Shown here piece by piece: positions 9,539-17,829 of a stretch of 46,377 bases of DNA. Both the position numbers and the translations under genes were made by a program. Positions within the stretch are counted from its first letter, which is position 1. Each line of letters begins with the position of its first letter. The notes under the pieces were generated by a model. It had not been told where the DNA came from. It ran no database searches and worked only from the letters and a program-made list of their open reading frames with translations. Origin of the DNA: Rubritepida sp. (GTDB lineage: Bacteria; Pseudomonadota; Alphaproteobacteria; Acetobacterales; Acetobacteraceae); NCBI GenBank assembly GCA_028291455.1, contig JAQGHY010000073.1:1-46377 (forward strand), given 5' to 3'.

Positions 9539-9613
9539 CCCTTGTGCCCACCTGATCGCCACCGATCAACGGTCGTTGGTCGGTGACGAACATGCTGCGA
9601 TTGCACGCCCGGC

Positions 9614-10034
9614 TCATCCGATCTCGCCCTTGATGACGCGCTGGTAGGTGCGTGACGCCTCATTGTTATCGGACCAGTTGAGCCCATCCACCTTCCCGCG
9701 GATGATCTCTTCCAGTTCCTTGTCGCTGAGATGCTCATAGGACTTCTGCGTCACCTCGACCTGCTGCTTCTCCCGCCAGCCCGCGCGCCTTCATCCAGAA
9801 GATCGCGGCCGCCACGTTTTGTCCCTCGGTGGCTATGCGGAACAGCGACTCTGCCACCTTGCTGGTCGCCTCGAGCGATCCCTTGTCGATCTCGTTGCGG
9901 AACTGCTTGCGCAGCGTCTTGGCGTCAATGTCGAAGAACGTCCCGATGTCCTCCTGCGGGATGCCGTAGCCCGACATGGCACGAACGATGCGCCGCTGCT
10001 CCTCGGTGGGACAGCGGGCCAGGCCCTGGGTCAT
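9614..10034 (-). pseudogene. phage-type HTH protein A, frameshifted after the IFWMK motif
   Basis: The first part has a helix-turn-helix of the kind found beside phage methyltransferases and terminases (EEQRRIVRAMSGYGIPQEDIG, then DIDAKTLRKQF). After IFWMK the zero frame runs into an unrelated tail and stops, while the expected continuation RAGWREKQQVEV, ending ...RVIKGEIG, lies in the +1 frame to a TGA at 9614. The total of 421 bases equals 140 codons plus one base. A run of alternating GC at the break could explain a two-base loss. Its ATG overlaps the TGA of the methyltransferase (ATGA). The paralogue at 11310-11718 is broken at the same place. Exact function unknown. Confidence 0.68.
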
Positions 10035-11320
10035 GCCGTTGCTCCGACGTGAGCCACAGGCTCTTGGGCCCGCTCGGCAGCCGTAGCGGCATAGCTGGCG
10101 CCATCGGCCTCTAGCACCGCCAGCTGCCCCGTGAAGGCCTGCCAGCGCAGCACAGCCACGTCGACATAGGCGGGCGAGAGCTCGATGGCGTGGCAGGCGC
10201 GTCCCGACATCTCCGCGGCGATGATGGTGGTGCCGGACCCAGAGAACGGCTCGTACACCGCCTGGCCTGGCGAGGAGTTGTTCTCCATTGGCCGGCGCAT
10301 GCACTCGACCGGCTTCTGGGTACCGTGCGTGGTCGTAGCATCCTGGCCGCGCGACGGGATGGACCACAGCGTCGTCTGCTTGCGGTCGCCGGACCAATGG
10401 CCGGTTGCTCCGGAGCGGACCGCGTACCAGCAGGGCTCGTGCTGCCAGTGGTAGTGCCCGCGGCCCATGACCAACCGCTCCTTGGCCCAGATGACCTGGG
10501 CGCGGATGCCAAAGCCGCTGCTGACGAGGCTATCGGCCACCGTCATGGCGTGCAGCGCGCCATGCCAGACGTAAGCCACGTCGCCGGGGAATAGCGCCCA
10601 GGCCTCACTCCGGTCGGCGCGGTGGTCATTGAGGACCTTGCCGACGCGGGCGGTCTGCGAGCCCAACGCGGCGTTGCGCCAAGCTGGATCGTACAGCACC
10701 CCATAGGGCGGATCGGTCACCATCAGGTGCGGGTGCACGCCGGCGAGTACAGCCTCAACCGCGGCGGCATCGGTGCTGTCGCCGCAGACGATGCGGTGCC
10801 GGCCGAGGACCCACACGTCGCCGAGGCGGGAGACAGGCACCTCAGGTACGTCGGGGATCTCATCGGGATCGGTGAGGCCGCTGGCAGGGTCCAGCAGAAA
10901 GCCGGCCAGCTCGTCCTCGCCAAAGCCGGTGAGCGCCAGGTCGAAGCCCTCGCTGTGCAGCTCGCCCAGCTCCAGGCGCAGCATCTCGTCGTCCCAGCCG
11001 GCCGAGAGCGCCAGGCGGTTGTCGGCCAGCACATAGGCGCGGCGCTGCGTGGGCGTGAGGTGGCAGAGCTCGATGGTCGGCACCCCGGTCAGGCCCAGCT
11101 GTCGTGCCGCCATGACGCGGCCGTGGCCGGCAATGATGCCGCGCTCGCCGTCGACCAGGACCGGGTTGGTAAAGCCGAACTCCCGGATCGAGGCGGCGAT
11201 CTGCGCCACCTGCGCGGGAGAGTGCGTGCGGGCGTTGCGCGCATAGGGCACGAGGTCCTCGACGCGGGCCCGGTTGTAGGCCGGAAAGATGGGCGATGGG
11301 TTTGGGGTGTCAGGCGTCAC
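10031..11320 (-). CDS. ParB-like domain fused to N4/N6 DNA methyltransferase
   Basis: A 429-residue protein of a type common in prophages. Residues about 15-125 form a ParB/sulfiredoxin-like domain (EDLVPYARNARTHS, FGFTNPVLVD, GIIAGHGRVMAARQLG). The rest is a beta-class DNA methyltransferase with the catalytic motif DPPY at 203-206 and the AdoMet-binding motif FSGSGTT at 359-365, in the order expected for that class. It should methylate an exocyclic amino group of adenine or cytosine; the target site is unknown. I choose GTG at 11320, just before the ParB domain, because it overlaps the 3' end of the upstream HTH gene; a longer in-frame extension reads through that gene. No restriction enzyme is adjacent. 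Confidence 0.85.
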   Translation of the reverse strand: MTPDTPNPSPIFPAYNRARVEDLVPYARNARTHSPAQVAQIAASIREFGFTNPVLVDGERGIIAGHGRVMAARQLGLTGVPTIELCHLTPTQRRAYVLADNRLALSAGWDDEMLRLELGELHSEGFDLALTGFGEDELAGFLLDPASGLTDPDEIPDVPEVPVSRLGDVWVLGRHRIVCGDSTDAAAVEAVLAGVHPHLMVTDPPYGVLYDPAWRNAALGSQTARVGKVLNDHRADRSEAWALFPGDVAYVWHGALHAMTVADSLVSSGFGIRAQVIWAKERLVMGRGHYHWQHEPCWYAVRSGATGHWSGDRKQTTLWSIPSRGQDATTTHGTQKPVECMRRPMENNSSPGQAVYEPFSGSGTTIIAAEMSGRACHAIELSPAYVDVAVLRWQAFTGQLAVLEADGASYAATAAERAQEPVAHVGATA

Positions 11321-11718
11321 GGATGCGGCCCTCCAGGACAGGGGGTTTCCAGGGTGCGTCCTCGGTAGTCCGCCTGGGATCGATGATGTGGCGGGTGATG
11401 ACAAGCGGCCCGCGCGAGGCGTCCGTCTCGTCGGCCTTGGGCTCCACCTGCTTCTCGCGCCACCCGGCCCACGCCTTTGAGCCAGAAGATGCTCGCACCG
11501 ATGTTGCCCGGCGTGGTCGCCTGTTTGTACAGGCACTGGGCAACGCGGGTGTTGGCCTCGATGACGGCAACGTCGAGCTCGTGGCGGAAGTGCTTGCGCA
11601 GGGTACGCGAGGTGATGCCGATCACCAGGACGATGTCGTCCTGGGGCACGCCGCAGCCGGCCATGGCGTGGACCATGCGGCGCTGCTCGGCCGTGGGGAC
11701 AAAGCTAGGCGCGCCCAT
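11310..11718 (-). pseudogene. phage-type HTH protein B, frameshifted after the IFWLK motif
   Basis: A paralogue of the gene at 9614-10034. It starts MGAPSFVPTAEQRRMVHAM with the same helix-turn-helix (GITSRTLRKHFRHEL). After IFWLK the frame breaks. The continuation AWAGWREKQVEP and a tail ending EGRIRDA lies in the +1 frame and stops at 11310. Length 409 equals 136 codons plus one base; one extra A in the lysine codon (AAAG instead of AAG) would explain it. The restored stop overlaps the GTG of the methyltransferase. The protein resembles small HTH proteins near phage packaging genes, but I cannot assign an exact role. Confidence 0.65.
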
Positions 11719-12138
11719 GTGCGGGGGCCCTGGCGCTGGTCGGTTTGTAGCTCGGGAAGCGGTGCCGCGGCATGTCGTGGTCCTCGGGTGGCCGAGGTGA
11801 TTCTAGCGAGGCGGCAACGAGAGAGCATTCAGCAGGAATGCGATCGGCTACCTGTTAATATGAGACTGCTAACCGGCGTGCGGCGCGCTCCCTGCGGTCC
11901 GCGAGCGAGTGACGCAGAAGTGGGGGCGAAACGAACTAAATTGCGCCTCAAGCCTTTGAAAGTGTTTAGGTGAGGCAAAGCGATCTAACCATCGCATACA
12001 TGTGCGAGCTGCCCCTTTCTGGTGAGCTTCTCTGTTGTTTGGATCCGTTCACCATAAGAAGACCTGAGCGGTCTGCCTCACCTAAACACTTTCAGGCACT
12101 TAGGAGGAGTTCTACGGCATTGAACCAGCACCCAGCCT
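11719..12138. other. intergenic region with long-armed inverted repeat
   Basis: No gene is supported in these 420 bases between the primase 3' end and HTH gene B. The notable content is the inverted repeat described separately (11957-12094). Short frames across it end in the same peptide LKVFR on both strands because of that symmetry. Confidence 0.45.
11957..12094. repeat. perfect 21-bp inverted repeat, arms 96 bp apart
   Basis: The arm at 11957-11977 (begins TGAAAGTGTTTAGG, ends GAGGCA) is the exact reverse complement of 12074-12094. The 96-base spacer is moderately AT-rich and carries no gene. The arms are too far apart for an ordinary terminator hairpin. Lying just past the primase gene of an integrated element, the repeat could be a replication origin, a recombination site or a recognition site for an element-encoded protein. 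Confidence 0.8.
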
Positions 12139-14784
12139 TCACCTGCCAAACGAGGACAACCCCTGGTCCAGAGCAGCCCCAATTGCAGCCATGCCGGTGA
12201 ATCGCGAGCCGTTGCTGAGGCGGCGTCGTTCAACGCCTTTTCCCGCGCCCAGGACACGCTGGGAGAACACATTGACCGCCGGGAGCCTGGATTTGTCGAA
12301 CCCTTCTTCGCCGGCCCATCGCAGGAATTTCCCGTAAGCCTCGGACACCTTGGCCTCCAGGGTAACATTGGGGCGGGCGTACTCGACCTGATCGCTTTCC
12401 ATCCAAGCCAGCACCGGATCGGACGAATAGATCCAATCGAGCAATGCTTCGACCGACGACTCCGGTTCCGAGAAATGGCCCCGGCGAATGACTCGGCTCG
12501 CGCCTTCAACGGCCCACTGGAGCAGCAGGTCAGGCTCCTCCTCTCCCACACGAGCGCCGATCCTCTCCACACGCTCCTCGGGTGGGATGACGCGGTTGAA
12601 GACGAGGACCATGAGACGTCGGCGCACGCCGCGGTCCACACCGCCCTTGAACGACGGCAGGCTGTTCGTCGCAAAGATATGCTGCGCCATGGGCTCGAAC
12701 TCGACAGCGCTCCTATAGACCTCCCGGCCGGTGACTGGATCACCCGTGACAACCTGCTTGAACACGTCCGAGGAAATGGCGTCGGAGCCGGCAAGTTCGT
12801 CGGGCGCATTCAGCAGCTTCCCAGCCAAATGACAGATGAAGGTCTGATCACTGAATTTCGTCGGCGAGATGGAGCTGACGGCGTCGCGGGGGAGAAGCGA
12901 TCGATGCATTGCCAGGACTTGGGATTTGCCGTTCTCCGTGGAACGGCCAACCAGCACCACCGCTTTTGGCGATTTGATGCGGGTTGCCAAGCCAGCCGCG
13001 CTGATCCCCGCGATTTCACCGAGCAACTCGATCTTCGCTGCTTCGTCATCGTCGCCGTTGAAGCAGCCGTGGAGAAACCGGTGCATCAGCGATGTGCTGT
13101 TCGGCTTCGACTGATTGCCAGGCCAACTGCCAGCCAGCACATGCCGTTGCCGGTGTTCCCGATGGTGCCGGAGGAGCTCCGGCTGGCCGAGCGCACCGAA
13201 CGTAATGAAGCCGCTGGCGCAATTGATCCCACGAGGGCCGGTTCGAAAGAAATCTCTCGCGCGCAGGAGCTGGACCAGGCAAGCGAGCCCGCTTTCGATG
13301 CGCGTCTTTCCGAGCCGGATGATCGCTTCGTTACCCCGTCCATTCGGATAGCCGGCGCCGTCGTACCGCGCCACTGCCGACCACAGCTCCTCAGCATTGA
13401 TCGGCTCCCAGTGCGTCGTGCTGTATTTCCAGAACTCGCCTTCATCCTGGATCACTTTGCCGTATCGATCCGTCAGATCCTGGGCAACGCATTCGGCGAT
13501 CTCCGCATCGGACCCAATGGACAGACGGCGTGCCTCGCGGCTGTTTGATCGCTCACTATATCCAAAGCGCGGGTCGACAAGGTCCTCCAGCGTTAGCCAG
13601 GACTGCTCGAGCATCTGCTTGAGGAACAGGAGCCGATCGAGACCCGTGCAATGACCGTGGCGACAGTGGATCACGAAACCTTTTGCGTCGTCGCTTCCGC
13701 CAGGGTCACAAACGAACGTGGCAGCGTCTTGGTCCTGGCTGCTGTGCGCCGCTGCATTAGGACAGGTGATGTGGTGCCGAACACCATCGGCAAGGCGTCC
13801 GATGAAAGCACCCGGGCTTCGCGCGTTTAAAGCGTCCACGATCTTGAAGGTAGCAGCCGAGCCAGCCGCCCAACGCCGAAGATCGAAGAGTTCGCCGGTC
13901 TTACGGTCCTTAAAGACCTGGTCACCTGTAGCGCCGGAGGCACGACCGTCGCGTGACGTCTTTCCGCTTTTGCTCTGGCGTGACCGACGTGCAGCCGGCT
14001 CGGCATCAAGCTCATCGTCGAAGCTCTCAAGCGCAAAGACGTCGATCCACTCGCCGTCGATGACCTCAGCTTCGGCGGGCGGGCCGTTGAGCGGGTGGCG
14101 CGGTAAATAGAACAGCCTTGAGGTGTCCGAGCAGGAACGGTCATGCTGGAGGCCGAGGTGGCGGGCGGCGAGGCCGTAACGGTCTTCCCATACTTGAGTC
14201 GCCTGCTTCTGATCATCATAAGCGTTTGCCAGCCACGGCCGTGCGAGAGGCAGGACCTCGCGGATTTTGGGACAAGGCTGGTGATGGAAGATCAGGTAGG
14301 TCTCGTCCTGAACTTCCACGGTCGCTCCTGAAGCAATGGCAGCGAGGAGACCCTTCACCTCGGTGAGGTATTGAGGAGCCGAAGCCGGATTTTCTCCAGC
14401 AACGCCACGCTTCTGGAGCCAGGCTTCATAGGCTCCGCGTTTCACCAGGGTGGTGTTGGCCAAGTGGGAATGCGTGCTGCTGATCACACCGGCCCACCCA
14501 AGGGAGCGAAGTGCCGATGAAATATCCGATAGGGACGAGCCACTGTCGCTGTCGAGCACGATCATTTCGATGCGCGTCGCGTCGGCCTTCTTGCGTCGTC
14601 CGGTCGGAAATACGGCCGGCGTGAAGCAGGCCCCATCTTTTGCGCCCACCGCGTGCCGCGTCAGCAGCGCCGCCAGATCTCCCCATGCGATCGTGCGGAC
14701 ATCAGTCCAAGGGCTGGTCTGGGCCGCGCCGCTACCAAACGTAAGTGTGATTTGGCGCAGATCTTCATGGTCGCTTGCGCTCAC
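12139..14784 (-). CDS. P4/D5-like primase-helicase of a mobile element
   Basis: An 881-residue replication protein. It carries a possible CHC2-like zinc region (Cys341 in HITCPN, followed by HCRHGHC about residue 376) and a C-terminal superfamily 3 helicase with Walker A GRSTENGKS at 613-621, an acidic segment LLNAPDEL, and the sensor-type motif FATNSLPSF. Such proteins start replication of satellites and prophages of the P4 type. The start is GTG at 14784, which overlaps the TGA of the upstream AlpA-like gene (GTGA). No lesion is seen over 2.6 kb. The end of the protein looks unspecific after the GAGKGVERRRL segment. Confidence 0.82.
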   Translation of the reverse strand: MSASDHEDLRQITLTFGSGAAQTSPWTDVRTIAWGDLAALLTRHAVGAKDGACFTPAVFPTGRRKKADATRIEMIVLDSDSGSSLSDISSALRSLGWAGVISSTHSHLANTTLVKRGAYEAWLQKRGVAGENPASAPQYLTEVKGLLAAIASGATVEVQDETYLIFHHQPCPKIREVLPLARPWLANAYDDQKQATQVWEDRYGLAARHLGLQHDRSCSDTSRLFYLPRHPLNGPPAEAEVIDGEWIDVFALESFDDELDAEPAARRSRQSKSGKTSRDGRASGATGDQVFKDRKTGELFDLRRWAAGSAATFKIVDALNARSPGAFIGRLADGVRHHITCPNAAAHSSQDQDAATFVCDPGGSDDAKGFVIHCRHGHCTGLDRLLFLKQMLEQSWLTLEDLVDPRFGYSERSNSREARRLSIGSDAEIAECVAQDLTDRYGKVIQDEGEFWKYSTTHWEPINAEELWSAVARYDGAGYPNGRGNEAIIRLGKTRIESGLACLVQLLRARDFFRTGPRGINCASGFITFGALGQPELLRHHREHRQRHVLAGSWPGNQSKPNSTSLMHRFLHGCFNGDDDEAAKIELLGEIAGISAAGLATRIKSPKAVVLVGRSTENGKSQVLAMHRSLLPRDAVSSISPTKFSDQTFICHLAGKLLNAPDELAGSDAISSDVFKQVVTGDPVTGREVYRSAVEFEPMAQHIFATNSLPSFKGGVDRGVRRRLMVLVFNRVIPPEERVERIGARVGEEEPDLLLQWAVEGASRVIRRGHFSEPESSVEALLDWIYSSDPVLAWMESDQVEYARPNVTLEAKVSEAYGKFLRWAGEEGFDKSRLPAVNVFSQRVLGAGKGVERRRLSNGSRFTGMAAIGAALDQGLSSFGR

Positions 14785-14969
14785 CGCGCGCCGCCAAGCA
14801 TGCGCTGCTGCGCCTCGTAAGCCTCGACATCCTCAAGCGTGTAGACGACCCGACCGCCCACCTTGATGTATGCCACGCCGATTCCGAGCCAGCGCCAGCG
14901 CTCGAGCGTGCGCTCGGAAATGCGCCAGCGGTCGGCGAGATCGTTCTGATGAAGATGACGGATGGCCAT
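14781..14969 (-). CDS. AlpA/excisionase-like MerR-type HTH protein
   Basis: A 62-residue DNA-binding protein (HTH_17/AlpA type). The helix-turn-helix reads LADRWRISERTLERWRWLG, followed by the wing GGRVVYTLEDVEAYEA. Such proteins act as excisionases or activators in P4-like satellites and other islands. GAGGA lies shortly before the ATG. The gene is directly coupled to the primase gene by a GTGA overlap, which supports a single replication/excision operon. Confidence 0.8.
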   Translation of the reverse strand: MAIRHLHQNDLADRWRISERTLERWRWLGIGVAYIKVGGRVVYTLEDVEAYEAQQRMLGGAR

Positions 14970-15085
14970 GTCGGTAATCCTCGCAATGCAGTGAATGACT
15001 GCGAGGAAAATCGTGTTATCGACCGGTTCGAGATATAGATGGCGACACGAAAGTCGTGAGGTTTGCCCGCCTTAAGCCTTTGATT
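14970..15085. other. short intergenic spacer
   Basis: 116 bases separate the AlpA-like gene from the winged-helix gene upstream of it. It contains the ribosome site of the AlpA gene and possibly its promoter. No other feature was seen. Confidence 0.3.
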
Positions 15086-15808
15086 TCATGTAGTCGATTG
15101 CGAAAGTGGTGAGATCGCCGGTGAAGTCGTGAGATCGGACGATTTGCGCTGATCGAGCTCATGGACACCGACGAGGGCGAGAGCTGGATTCAAGCGGTAT
15201 CCAGCCCAGGACAGGCTCTCAATCACATCATCAGGGGCGAGCGCAGCGCCGAGCTCCTGACGGAATTGCTCCGAGAGCTTGATGCGCACTGCGCGAACCA
15301 GCTGACGGGCCGTAGCCCCCGTCACGCCCATGGCGCCTGACAACTGCTCAGTCCGCATGAAGGCAAAGCCGGACGGGCCGCGCTGGGCACGGATGCCGTC
15401 CTGGAAATTCGGCAGCAACTGCATGATGAGGTCGAAGTGCTTCTTCTGCAGAACGGCCAGGTTGCCGATCCGAACTTCCCGACGCGCCAGGCTCAGCAAG
15501 ATCGTGATTGGTCGGGGAATTACCTTGATCTTGCGATCCGCTGCCTGTCGTTCGGGCGTAGCCTCAGTCTCTGCGGGATCGCGGATCTGGACATCCTGAG
15601 CGAGCGGGCCCTGGATCATAGCCAGCAGCGAATGGTCCGGCAGCTCGAGCCGATCGCCCAAGACATCATCCGTCCGCGCAGCCTCAGTGACGATCCGCAA
15701 GACATTCTCACCGTGGCGGGCGTGCAGTCGGTGCAGCCGAGCTGCCGCCTCGTCTATGCGCAGACCCAGATGGGGAAGGAGGCGGAAAGCCTCACCATGC
15801 GCGCCCAG
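15086..15808 (-). CDS. winged-helix protein downstream of QueC-like gene, start unclear
   Basis: The C-terminal part resembles an OmpR-type winged helix: TEQLSGAMGVTGATARQLVRA, then IKLSEQF..., and ESLSWAGYRLNPAL, comparable to the recognition helix and closing hairpin of that fold. The N-terminal half is helical and charged (RIDEAAARLHRLHARHG). Coding character continues upstream of the TTG at 15700 to a TGA at 15827-15829 that is the stop of the QueC-like gene, in the same frame. There is no ATG or GTG in that stretch; CTG at 15808 has AGGAG six bases before it and is my provisional start. Last gene of the QueC cassette; probably its regulator, by inference. Confidence 0.5.
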   Translation of the reverse strand: MGAHGEAFRLLPHLGLRIDEAAARLHRLHARHGENVLRIVTEAARTDDVLGDRLELPDHSLLAMIQGPLAQDVQIRDPAETEATPERQAADRKIKVIPRPITILLSLARREVRIGNLAVLQKKHFDLIMQLLPNFQDGIRAQRGPSGFAFMRTEQLSGAMGVTGATARQLVRAVRIKLSEQFRQELGAALAPDDVIESLSWAGYRLNPALALVGVHELDQRKSSDLTTSPAISPLSQSTT

Positions 15809-15826
15809 GAAATGCTCCTGAGTTGA

Positions 15827-17032
15827 TCAGCGCCACGTGTGGGCGGCCAACACGTACGCCTCGGCGGTCACCGCCTCGATGCCCGGCTTGCGTGCCCCCC
15901 GCATCAGCTCGACAGCATAGTTCGATGCCGGCTCGAGGTGCCCGCAACCCGCGGCGAGGATACCAAAGCGGCGATCGAGGCATCGCGTGCAGACGCCACA
16001 GTGCCGGCCTTGCCTCATCGCTGCGCTGCGGGTGGAGCCACAGCTGAAGCTCGGTCCGATGAGGTCGCCACAGCCGGCATCAGCAATGCGCCGGACGATG
16101 TCCGCCTTGCTATCCCAGAAGAAGGGATTGTGGATCCGGATGTCTGTTTCGGTGACGCGAGAGAAAAGCTGGCTGTAGAGGTCAAGCACCTTTGGATGGG
16201 TGGTTCGGGTCGCCCGGGACCCCAGCACATGGCTGGCCAGCGGCAAGTTCGTGCTGACGATACCGTTCTCGTAGAAGCAGACCTCGCGCAGGCCATGGAC
16301 CCGCGCCACCAGCAGGCCAAGGACGGCAAACAGAAACGACCGAGTCCTTTGGGTCGGCTCCACCATTTCTCCGGCGTTCGTGAGGCCGAGCCCGATATGC
16401 GCCAGGCGGTCGGAGCCCGCGCGCGCCCTCAGCGTTTCGACAAGCCGGTTCTGGATTCCCTGAACGATGGGAGCTGACTGGTACGAGACGAGAGCGGCCT
16501 TGCGCCGTTTCACCAGCAATGCGTCGACAGCACCCGCGAGCGAATCCAGGCCGCCAGAGAAGAGGATGACCTCTGCGGGTTGGAAAGTTGACTCGGCGCC
16601 AGATCCGGCGATGTCCAAGAAGGGCTGCCAGGCGGGTGCGCCGGCAAGCTCGACGAAATCGAATTGGTACCGGTCGCCCGAGAGAAAGCCGATCGTCTTG
16701 CGCAGCCTCTCCTGGATGTCAGGCGTATTCCAGAAGTCTGGGTCACGCACCGCGATGCTAAAGGACAGATTGCGACGCCAGTTCTCACCCAAGGCGGGCA
16801 TCGTCGGGCCGTCCCGCGGCACCGTACGGTCAGCAAGGTGAACGTAGGAGGCAATGGAGAGCAGATCCCAGAGCCTATCGGGGAGGTTCGCCATCATTTG
16901 GTGCCTGACCTGATGAAGCGTCATCGTAAAGCCGCTGCGGCCCGCGCCACGGATGCCAATGTCCAATGCCATCTCAGGACCTTTCCATCCCGATGACCGA
17001 GCCCCGGCGCAAAGCAGGCGAAGCTCACGCAT
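15827..17032 (-). CDS. QueC-like ATP pyrophosphatase of mobile/defence-type locus
   Basis: A 401-residue protein. Its C-terminal half is a QueC-type nucleotide-binding domain with the PP-loop SGGLDS at 159-164 and a zinc site formed by Cys331, Cys345, Cys348 and Cys351 (HCGVCTRC followed by LDRR). Other conserved blocks are FYENGIVSTNLP, RTTHP and NPFFWDSKADIV. The N-terminal 150 residues (LLSIASYVHLADRT, VRDPDFW) are an extension typical of QueC-like proteins in defence loci such as QatC, and absent from housekeeping QueC. Those relatives use deazaguanine chemistry in anti-phage defence. The start ATG at 17032 overlaps the TGA of the preceding gene. Other queuosine genes are absent here. Confidence 0.78.
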   Translation of the reverse strand: MRELRLLCAGARSSGWKGPEMALDIGIRGAGRSGFTMTLHQVRHQMMANLPDRLWDLLSIASYVHLADRTVPRDGPTMPALGENWRRNLSFSIAVRDPDFWNTPDIQERLRKTIGFLSGDRYQFDFVELAGAPAWQPFLDIAGSGAESTFQPAEVILFSGGLDSLAGAVDALLVKRRKAALVSYQSAPIVQGIQNRLVETLRARAGSDRLAHIGLGLTNAGEMVEPTQRTRSFLFAVLGLLVARVHGLREVCFYENGIVSTNLPLASHVLGSRATRTTHPKVLDLYSQLFSRVTETDIRIHNPFFWDSKADIVRRIADAGCGDLIGPSFSCGSTRSAAMRQGRHCGVCTRCLDRRFGILAAGCGHLEPASNYAVELMRGARKPGIEAVTAEAYVLAAHTWR

Positions 17033-17812
17033 GGACCATGTCGCCTCGCACACACAGCTCGTCCCGCACCTTCTTGAAGGCGGCATGGACAAAGCCGGAG
17101 GCCGCTTTGGGCGTCAGCGCTCCCTCGAAGGTGCGCTTGGCGTACCAATCGGCGGTGAATTGTTCCACGATGAGTGACGCCTCCCGACAATGAAGGGTAA
17201 GCGCGATCTCGAACATGCGATGGTCTTGCAGGCTCTGGAACCGTCGGGACTGCCCCACCTGCGCCGGCAAGGTGCGGCTGAGATAGTAGCCCAGGTGCTC
17301 CCGAGTGAGGCGAGCGATGAAGTCTCGGACCAGCACGGCGAAGCTGGCGGGTGACGCGAGTTTGCGCAGCGATGCCCATGCCTCGTCCGCCTTATAGGTC
17401 GAACCGAATAAGCTGCCCTCGTCACGCACAGCCACACTGACGAGGCTTTCCACCACGGTTGCTGCCGCGAGATCGCTGAAGTCATTAGACCGGCGGTCTG
17501 TGAGGATAGTGTCATCAGGATGCTCATGACCGCGGCGCCGATCTCCGTGATCGTGGGCTGTGCGACGACCGCCAGGCCCAGGCGTTGGAGGGCCTCGCCA
17601 AATGCGGACTCTCGTGCGGCGAGGGGGATTTGCGTCATCAGCCAAAAGCCTTGCTGGAGGGTGCTATCATTCGCCGCGGCAGCCAGGGCCGGCTCCGCCA
17701 CCTGACTCACCGCAGCAACGACTTGCTTGGCGTCGGCTCCTCCAGTGATGAGAGCAATGACGGCCTGCCAGGCGCGGCTGGTGGGAAGGGTCCCGAGGCG
17801 TTGGTGGCCCAT
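17025..17812 (-). pseudogene. first gene of QueC cassette, unknown family, one frameshift
   Basis: I do not recognise this protein. From ATG at 17812 it reads MGHQRLGTLPTSRAW and a helical Ala-rich first half to about residue 100. The coding character then continues in another frame (SNDFSDLAAATVVESLVSV to FKKVRDELCVRGDMVHA, stop 17025). Length 788 is one base short of a multiple of three, so one base is missing near 17500, or a -1 frameshift is used; no classic slippery heptamer is evident. Restored length is about 262 residues with no signal peptide or membrane segment. It overlaps the QueC-like gene (ATGCGTGA), so the two are coupled, and it lies 18 bases from a LexA box. Confidence 0.6.
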
Positions 17813-17829
17813 GTGGGGCGGGCTCCATT

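Noticed and set aside
11320-11536. N-terminal extension of the ParB-methyltransferase
   Set aside because: The extra 72 codons overlap the 3' half of HTH gene B out of frame and lack ParB-like features.
15437-15826. Plus-strand 129-codon frame over the winged-helix gene
   Set aside because: The minus strand shows consistent helical coding and a winged-helix pattern over the same bases.
15827-17032. A complete Qat system
   Set aside because: Only a QatC-like protein is present; no ATPase (QatA), QatB or TatD-like (QatD) gene is in the window, so naming it Qat would be wrong.
17490-17540. Programmed -1 frameshift with a slippery heptamer in the first QueC-cassette gene
   Set aside because: No X-XXY-YYZ heptamer is visible at the joint, so a plain base loss is more likely, though not excluded.
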